A stretch of 9,325 nt of DNA from an uncultured Eubacteriales bacterium (GTDB taxonomy: Bacteria; Bacillota; Clostridia; Christensenellales; CAG-314): contig URET01000046.1 of the NCBI GenBank assembly GCA_900546875.1, positions 1 to 9,325 on the forward strand, read 5' to 3'. A model generated the notes under the pieces. That model was not told where the DNA came from. It searched no databases and worked only from the letters and a program-made list of their open reading frames with translations. The translations under genes were made by a program, and so were the position numbers. Positions 5,645 through 9,325 of this stretch are shown here, in pieces (positions within the stretch are counted from its first letter, which is position 1; each line of letters begins with the position of its first letter).

Positions 5645-6955
5645 ATGAGATACAGGTTTATCGGTATTGGTGGAGTGAGTATGAGCGGGCTGGCGCTTTG
5701 TCTTGCCGAGAGGGGAAACGTGGTAACCGGGAGTGACGCGGTATCCGGGGAGTATACGCAGATGCTGATTGAGAAAGGCATTCCGGTAGACATAGGAAGC
5801 AGGCCCGAAAAGGCGGCGGAATGGGACAGAGTGGTGTATACTTCTGCGATACGTTCGGATGATCCCGAGCTTACGGCGGCGGTGGAGAGGGGGGTACCGG
5901 CAGTCGAGCGCGGGGTGCTTTTAGGTGAGGTATTCAATGAGCGTCCTCACGGAATTGCGGTGAGCGGGATGCACGGAAAGAGTACCGTGACGGCGCTTAT
6001 TGCGCACATATTCGAGAAAGCGGAAATGGATCCGCTTTGTTTTTTCGGGGCGAAAGACGGCAGCGGTCGGAACTATATTTCGGGGGACGGGAGTGTTGCT
6101 ATTGCGGAGGCGTGTGAATACAGAAGAAATTTTCTGGCTTTAAAGCCTTACATTGCCGTGGTGCTGAACATGGAGCTTGAGCATACCGATTATTACGGCA
6201 GGAGGGAAGATGTATACGCGGCGTTTGAGGAATTTATATCCGGGGTGAAGGAAGGCGGTGCTGTAGTTGCTCATGAGAGTGCTGCCGGGGTGCTTCACAG
6301 GAGGTGCATAAGTTACGGGGAAGGTGAAAGGTGTGTATTCCGGGCGGTGAACATGCGGTCCGACAAAGGGCGTTATATATTTGACGTGCTTTATCGCGGG
6401 CGCTTTGTAGCCCGGCTCAGGCCTTCGTTATACGGCAGATTCAATGCCGTAAACGCTTTATGTGCTTTTGCTGTGGCGTTCATATCCGGAATAGGGGCGC
6501 GAAGGATAGCCGATTCGATAGCTGATTTCAAGGGGATAGAGAGGCGGTTCGAGGCGGTAACGGGGTGCGGCGGAAAGACCGTGATATTTGATTATGCGCA
6601 TCACCCTTCAGAGATACGTGCCACTTTGGCGGCGGTGACGGAATGTTTCGGTCATGCGCCTGCTGTTGTGTTTCAGCCTCATACCTACTCTCGCACGAAG
6701 AGTTTTCTGTCGGATTTTGCCGAAACTCTCGCATGTGCTGAAGAAGTTATATTGCTGCCCGTATTTGCCGCGAGGGAGGCGGTCATACCGGGAGGTGAGA
6801 CGAGCGATCTGCTTCAGGCGCTGAAGGAAAGGGAGGTAAAGAGTATGTCGGTAAGGAACTTATATCAGGCGGCTGAGGCGATGCGCGGCGTAAAGAACGA
6901 CATAATTGCGGTACTTGGAGCGGGGGATATTTACAATCTGAAAAAGTATATCTGA
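5645..6955 (+). CDS. murC: UDP-N-acetylmuramate--L-alanine ligase (MurC), divergent form
   Basis: MurC is the cytoplasmic ATP-dependent ligase that adds L-alanine to UDP-N-acetylmuramic acid, the first amino-acid step of peptidoglycan precursor synthesis. The three-domain Mur ligase layout is visible: N-terminal Rossmann-like GIGGVSMSGLA (residues 7-17); the ATP loop GMHGKST (108-114), where GTHGKTT is usual; EACEYRRNF (155-163); NMELEHTDYYG (175-185); GRFNAVNA (264-271); then the C-terminal domain with DYAHHPSEI (316-324), FQPHTYSRT (343-351) and GAGDIYNL (425-432). The 436 residues are slightly shorter than most MurC proteins (about 450-470). The MurC-specific DYAHHP and FQPHTYSRT motifs argue against MurD, MurE or MurF. 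The start is set by GGAGG at 5636-5640. It stands alone, divergent from spoVG and away from the usual division-and-wall cluster. The SDR gene follows after 128 bases without an evident terminator. It may be the only MurC or a second, specialised copy. Confidence 0.9.
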   Translation: MRYRFIGIGGVSMSGLALCLAERGNVVTGSDAVSGEYTQMLIEKGIPVDIGSRPEKAAEWDRVVYTSAIRSDDPELTAAVERGVPAVERGVLLGEVFNERPHGIAVSGMHGKSTVTALIAHIFEKAEMDPLCFFGAKDGSGRNYISGDGSVAIAEACEYRRNFLALKPYIAVVLNMELEHTDYYGRREDVYAAFEEFISGVKEGGAVVAHESAAGVLHRRCISYGEGERCVFRAVNMRSDKGRYIFDVLYRGRFVARLRPSLYGRFNAVNALCAFAVAFISGIGARRIADSIADFKGIERRFEAVTGCGGKTVIFDYAHHPSEIRATLAAVTECFGHAPAVVFQPHTYSRTKSFLSDFAETLACAEEVILLPVFAAREAVIPGGETSDLLQALKEREVKSMSVRNLYQAAEAMRGVKNDIIAVLGAGDIYNLKKYI

Positions 6956-7083
6956 GCTTGGGAAAAAAAGAAAAAGTGCCGGACCGAAAGCAAATAAATG
7001 ATTATGAAATATTGATTTAATATTAATTTAATGTAAGGGGGGTATGCTTTATGTGAACTAAGAAATAGCGGAGGGAAATTTTT

Positions 7084-8085
7084 ATGGAGGAGCTTTATTT
7101 TGTTACGGGTGCATACGGGCATCTCGGAAACGTAATAGTAAATAAATTGCTGAGCAAAGGATACAAAGTAAGGGCGTTTGCCGTTCCGGAGGACAAGGGA
7201 AAGAATCCTTTCAAAGGGGAGGTGGATACGGTTTACGGAAATATATGCAATCCTGAAGATGTGGAGAAATTTCTGGATCCGGATTATAACGGCAAGAGAT
7301 ATGTTATACATGCTGCCGGGATAGTGTCGATTTCGTCGAAGTACTCGCAAAACGTATATGACGTGAATGTGGGAGGGACGAAAAACGTACTTGAGGCGTG
7401 TAAGAAATACAATGTAGATAAGCTTGTTTATGTAAGTTCGGTGCATGCGATACCCCCTGTCAAGGGAGGCGTGACCAAGGAAGTAAAGAAATTCAATCCC
7501 GAAGAAGTTGAGGGGCTTTATGCGCGTACCAAGGCGGAAGCCACGCAGGCGGTCATGGACGCCGCAGAGGAGGGGCTTAATGCGTGTGTGGTGCATCCGT
7601 CCGGGATAATAGGGCCTTATGATTACGGCAGAGGTCATCTCACACAGCTTATAATAGATTTTTGTAAAGGACGTCTGACTTCGGTGGTAAAAGGCGGGTA
7701 TGATTTTGTAGACGTAAGGGACATAGCGGACGGAGTCATAGAAGCTTTGGAAAGCGGAAAGAAGGGAGAAACTTATATTCTTTCTAACCGTTATTATTCC
7801 ATAAAGGAGCTGATGGATATTCTGAGCAAGGCAACGGGGAAGAAGGCTGTAAGGCACGTGTTGCCGATGTGGTTTGCCAAGCTTACCGCGCCTTTTGCGG
7901 AGCTTTACTATAAAATCCTCAGACAGCCGCCGCTTTACACAGCCTATTCTCTTTACACACTGAGCGAGCAATCGAGGTTTTCTCACGAGAAGGCCACGAA
8001 AGAACTGGGGTATACTCCTCATGATATCAATAAAACTGCTGCCGATACTTATTGTTGGCTGAAAAAGGTCGGCAGAGTAAGATAA
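7084..8085 (+). CDS. NAD(P)-dependent extended SDR, epimerase/dehydratase family
   Basis: An extended short-chain dehydrogenase/reductase of 333 residues. The cofactor motif is TGAYGHLG (8-15, TGxxGxxG type). The catalytic pattern is a serine at VYVSSVHAIP (116-125, Ser118/Ser119) and YARTK (Tyr146, Lys150). HPSGIIGPYD (171-180) and FVDVRDIADGVIEAL (208-222) are typical of the dihydroflavonol-4-reductase, 3-beta-hydroxysteroid dehydrogenase and sugar-epimerase branch. A hydrophobic stretch near 263-292 (MWFAKLTAPFAELYY and beyond) may contact a lipophilic substrate or the membrane. The substrate cannot be named. The start has GGAGGG eight bases upstream. No clean promoter or terminator is visible. 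An AT-rich palindromic patch (TTAATATTAA near 7017-7026) lies in the 128-base gap after murC, so either co-transcription with murC or a weak promoter there is possible. Confidence 0.88.
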   Translation: MEELYFVTGAYGHLGNVIVNKLLSKGYKVRAFAVPEDKGKNPFKGEVDTVYGNICNPEDVEKFLDPDYNGKRYVIHAAGIVSISSKYSQNVYDVNVGGTKNVLEACKKYNVDKLVYVSSVHAIPPVKGGVTKEVKKFNPEEVEGLYARTKAEATQAVMDAAEEGLNACVVHPSGIIGPYDYGRGHLTQLIIDFCKGRLTSVVKGGYDFVDVRDIADGVIEALESGKKGETYILSNRYYSIKELMDILSKATGKKAVRHVLPMWFAKLTAPFAELYYKILRQPPLYTAYSLYTLSEQSRFSHEKATKELGYTPHDINKTAADTYCWLKKVGRVR

Positions 8086-8232
8086 AGCAGTCGTTACAGA
8101 TACCGATACAAATAAAAAACGGCTCTTTCAGGACCTTTGCTTCGGGTGATATTCAGAAACGGCTCGGAGCGGATCCTTACATAACACCTTAACATATCCG
8201 TTTTACGGACAAAGCGAAGTTTTCGCAGAGAG

Positions 8233-8253
8233 ACGGCTTTGAACCGAAGCCGT
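8233..8253. repeat. Inverted repeat ACGGCTT/AAGCCGT
   Basis: A perfect 7-bp stem with a 7-base loop (TGAACCG). An A-rich, not T-rich, tract follows on the plus strand, so it is not a standard terminator. Confidence 0.5.
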
Positions 8254-8306
8254 TCGGAAAAAACAAAAAAGCGTTTGGAATCGGGAGCGTTCGTAAAACA
8301 GTTTCA

Positions 8307-8359
8307 GTCCCGGCAGTAATGTCTGCCGGGACTTCCTGGCAGTAATGTCTACCGGGACT
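8307..8359. repeat. Duplicated 26-base hairpin unit
   Basis: A perfect 10-bp stem (GTCCCGGCAG at 8307-8316 with CTGCCGGGAC at 8323-8332, loop TAATGT) is followed by a second copy. The 22-base segments 8312-8333 and 8338-8359 are 26 bases apart and differ at one position (G versus A). The outer ends CAGTCCCGG (8305-8313) and CCGGGACTG (8352-8360) are also inverted copies, so the whole block could fold as one long or two short hairpins. No T-run follows. It lies just before the AT-rich GNAT gene. Confidence 0.85.
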
Positions 8360-8363
8360 GTTC

Positions 8364-8392
8364 TTGTATAAATTGAAGCCGTATGATATGAT
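8364..8392 (+). promoter_or_regulatory. Promoter of the GNAT gene
   Basis: TTGTAT (8364-8369) and TATGAT (8387-8392) with a 17-base spacer and TGA before the -10 box (extended -10). A second overlapping TATGAT begins at 8382. Transcription would begin about 50 bases before the start codon. Confidence 0.55.
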
Positions 8393-8438
8393 TAAACAGA
8401 CCGATAAACTTGAATAGGTCGAATAGATAATAATTTAT

Positions 8439-8443
8439 GGAGG
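8439..8443 (+). promoter_or_regulatory. Ribosome binding site fixing the GNAT start at ATG 8449
   Basis: GGAGG lies five bases before the ATG at 8449. The in-frame ATG at 8437 overlaps this site and has no Shine-Dalgarno sequence of its own, so the downstream start is preferred. Confidence 0.75.
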
Positions 8444-8448
8444 TTGTA

Positions 8449-8877
8449 ATGGTAAGAATAGCAACTGTAAATGATGCGGAGCAATTAAATATCTTAAACA
8501 ACGAATTTAATGGTGAGAGTGAAACTAGTATAGATAATATTAGAAATTCTCTTATAAATAATGAGCAAGAAGTTGTTATTGTTGCTGATGAAGATAGTAT
8601 GTTAGTTGGATTTGTTTGTGTTCAGCTTAAAAAATCATTCTGCTATGATGAATATATGCCTGAAATTACAGAAGTGTATGTTAAACCAACATACAGAAAA
8701 AAAGGCATTGCGAGTGAAATGATTACTTTTGCAGAGGATTATTGTAGTAAGAATTATCCACTTCACAAATATGAACTTCTAACAGGGCAAGAAAATCTTG
8801 TTGCACAATCTGTATATAGCAAGCTTGGATATGCAGATGATAAAGAACTTCATTTATCAAAAAGAGTTAAGAAGTAA
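8449..8877 (+). CDS. GNAT family N-acetyltransferase
   Basis: A 142-residue protein of the GCN5-related acetyltransferase fold, which moves the acetyl group of acetyl-CoA to an amine on a small molecule or protein. The start MVRIATVNDAEQL is typical. The acetyl-CoA loop is in ITEVYVKPTYRKKGIASEM: strand 4 then R-x-x-G-x-A (Arg93, Gly96, Ala98 by count from ATG 8449). The C-terminal ENLVAQSVYSKLGY block is the usual motif B, with the tyrosine near the general-acid position. The substrate is unknown; drug or polyamine acetylation and protein modification are all possible. The gene is far more AT-rich than its neighbours: a hand count over 8461-8700 gives 70 G or C in 240 bases (29%), against about 59% in two sampled lines of murC. 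It has its own promoter and sits between structured GC-rich flanks, which suggests it was acquired as a unit. Confidence 0.9.
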   Translation: MVRIATVNDAEQLNILNNEFNGESETSIDNIRNSLINNEQEVVIVADEDSMLVGFVCVQLKKSFCYDEYMPEITEVYVKPTYRKKGIASEMITFAEDYCSKNYPLHKYELLTGQENLVAQSVYSKLGYADDKELHLSKRVKK

Positions 8878-8907
8878 GTCAAATTCCAATTTGTCGAACT
8901 GATACTA

Positions 8908-8948
8908 AGGGCGCACTTCTATACGGGTTAAACCCGTATGTGCGCTCT
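8908..8948. repeat. Long bulged inverted repeat after the GNAT gene
   Basis: The outer arms AGGGCGCAC (8908-8916) and GTGCGCTCT (8940-8948) pair with one wobble. The inner arms ATACGGG (8921-8927) and CCCGTAT (8933-8939) pair perfectly around TTAAA. The only interruption is a four-base bulge (TTCT, 8917-8920) on one side. It starts 30 bases past the GNAT stop. No T-run follows, so a simple terminator is unlikely. The bulged fold-back recalls mobile-element end structures, but no such family is recognised. Confidence 0.85.
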
Positions 8949-9040
8949 GCGAGACCGAACAGCTCGGCCCCTGAATGTCTGGGGTGCGTCACTGCGTTCC
9001 GTACAAGGGGATCCATCCCTTGCGCCGCTATGCGGCTATC
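8949..9040. other. GC-rich run of consecutive hairpins
   Basis: Right after the long inverted repeat come several small stems: CCGA/TCGG near 8955-8967, CCCC/GGGG near 8968-8984, AAGGGG/TCCCTT near 9005-9021, and a perfect GCCGC/GCGGC around TAT near 9024-9036. No gene is supported on either strand. Together with 8908-8948 it forms a compact block about 130 bases long that contrasts sharply with the AT-rich gene before it. It could be a structured RNA or the end of a mobile or repeated element. Confidence 0.5.
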
Positions 9041-9050
9041 CTTACATGAA

Positions 9051-9081
9051 AAAAGGCGTGACCACTTTCGTCACGCCTTTT
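9051..9081 (-). terminator. Intrinsic terminator of the right-edge dehydrogenase gene (bidirectional)
   Basis: A perfect 12-bp stem (AAAAGGCGTGAC at 9051-9062 with GTCACGCCTTTT at 9070-9081, 7-base loop). On the minus strand the 3' arm ends in a run of six T, the classical form, and it lies about 75 bases past the stop at 9159. It would also stop plus-strand transcripts coming from the GNAT gene. Confidence 0.88.
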
Positions 9082-9158
9082 GCCTATTTAACTGTCTTAC
9101 GAGCACCCGCCTAAACAAACGCTTTTTTTGTTTTGAATATGGGGAAGGAAGTAAAATA

Positions 9159-9325
9159 TCAGATTATTATAAGTTTGCTTTTTCTGATGAGATCTTCTTC
9201 TTTTGTATTGGCGAAGATTGTGTCAAGCTTGTCGAAGGGAACTTTTTCGCTCATGATACCGTTCACGGATACTGTTTTATTTGCCAGAAGGTTTATTGCC
9301 GCCGGAAAACAACCGTAGCCCGAGT
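9159..9325 (-). CDS. C-terminal part of a probable zinc-type medium-chain dehydrogenase (partial)
   Basis: The minus strand is open from the right window edge to a TGA at 9159-9161, giving the last 54 residues of a gene whose start lies outside. The sequence SGYGCFPAAINLLANKTVSV, then GIMSEKVPFDKLDTIF and a final RKSKLIII, fits the end of sorbitol/threonine/alcohol dehydrogenase-type MDR proteins. These finish with a helix of the form A-x-x-L-(L/I)-A-x-(K/G), a short strand with a hydrophobic -P(F/L)- turn, an amphipathic helix (here KLDTIFANTKEE) and a hydrophobic last strand with K-x-(V/I)(V/I). The catalytic zinc and NAD sites would be upstream and cannot be seen. No stop interrupts the fragment, so it looks intact. 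The terminator at 9051-9081 follows its stop. Confidence 0.7.
   Translation of the reverse strand, partial: SGYGCFPAAINLLANKTVSVNGIMSEKVPFDKLDTIFANTKEEDLIRKSKLIII

Larger units (their letters stand above)
8086..8360. other. Gene-free stretch rich in short hairpins
   Basis: I see no gene here. The stretch holds consecutive short perfect inverted repeats: TCCGT/ACGGA near 8198-8210, GCGAA/TTCGC near 8213-8225, and ACGGCTT/AAGCCGT at 8233-8253. The duplicated hairpin listed separately follows. None has a T-run in the right place to be an obvious terminator for the SDR gene. Ten-base matches to the 100-base repeat (AAAACGGCTC and AAACGGCTCG) occur near 8116-8125 and 8157-8166 and may be chance or decayed copies. 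Confidence 0.5.

Noticed and set aside
6931..8022. A 363-codon minus-strand open frame opposite the SDR gene
   Set aside because: The plus strand encodes a clear extended SDR with cofactor and catalytic motifs. The minus frame is composed of improbable residues and has no start signals.
8908..8948. Integron attC-like site, because the bulged hairpin contains GTTAAAC
   Set aside because: The matching RYYYAAC box and the L-box arrangement are not in place, and the GTTAAAC is simply the centre of the palindrome. No integrase is seen.
9133..9318. A 61-codon plus-strand open frame at the right edge
   Set aside because: The opposite strand reads as a convincing dehydrogenase C-terminus followed by a terminator, so this frame is its shadow.

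Overview
The window looks like a piece of a chromosome from an anaerobic, probably spore-lineage member of the Bacillota (class Clostridia). The evidence is a SpoVG homologue, Shine-Dalgarno sites of the GGAGG type before nearly every gene, vegetative promoters with 17-18 base spacers, intrinsic terminators, and an oxygen-sensitive type of cysteine desulfidase (CyuA/YhaM family). Most genes have medium GC; one acetyltransferase gene near the right end is strikingly AT-rich. The species cannot be named from the sequence alone.

Layout, left to right. Positions 1-212 hold no convincing gene, only the terminator of the HU gene. Four genes then lie on the minus strand: hup (histone-like HU, with its own strong promoter), a CyuA/YhaM-type L-cysteine desulfidase, a YhhN/TMEM86-type membrane protein, and a MobB-like P-loop protein. 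MobB has its own promoter and a strong terminator. The YhhN gene has a separate promoter about 280 bases upstream and probably carries cyuA with it. Divergent from mobB is thpR (RNA 2',3'-cyclic phosphodiesterase, GTG start), followed by a gene-free 560-base stretch. That stretch contains a tandem repeat of exactly 100-base period (three full units and a partial fourth) and ends in a strong intrinsic terminator. spoVG follows on the minus strand, divergent from murC (UDP-N-acetylmuramate--L-alanine ligase) and an extended-SDR dehydrogenase/epimerase, both on the plus strand.

The right end is accessory in character. A 350-base gene-free region carries several short hairpins and a duplicated 26-base hairpin unit. 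Next is an AT-rich GNAT acetyltransferase with its own promoter, then a GC-rich stretch of consecutive hairpins, and a bidirectional terminator. The window closes with the C-terminal 54 residues of a gene on the minus strand that runs off the edge, most like a zinc-type medium-chain dehydrogenase.

The genes do not form one pathway. They are mostly single-gene or two-gene transcription units for housekeeping: nucleoid structure, wall precursor synthesis, RNA-end processing, post-transcriptional regulation and cysteine breakdown. The parts most worth a second look are the 100-base repeat array between thpR and its terminator, and the AT-rich GNAT gene bracketed by structured GC-rich DNA.
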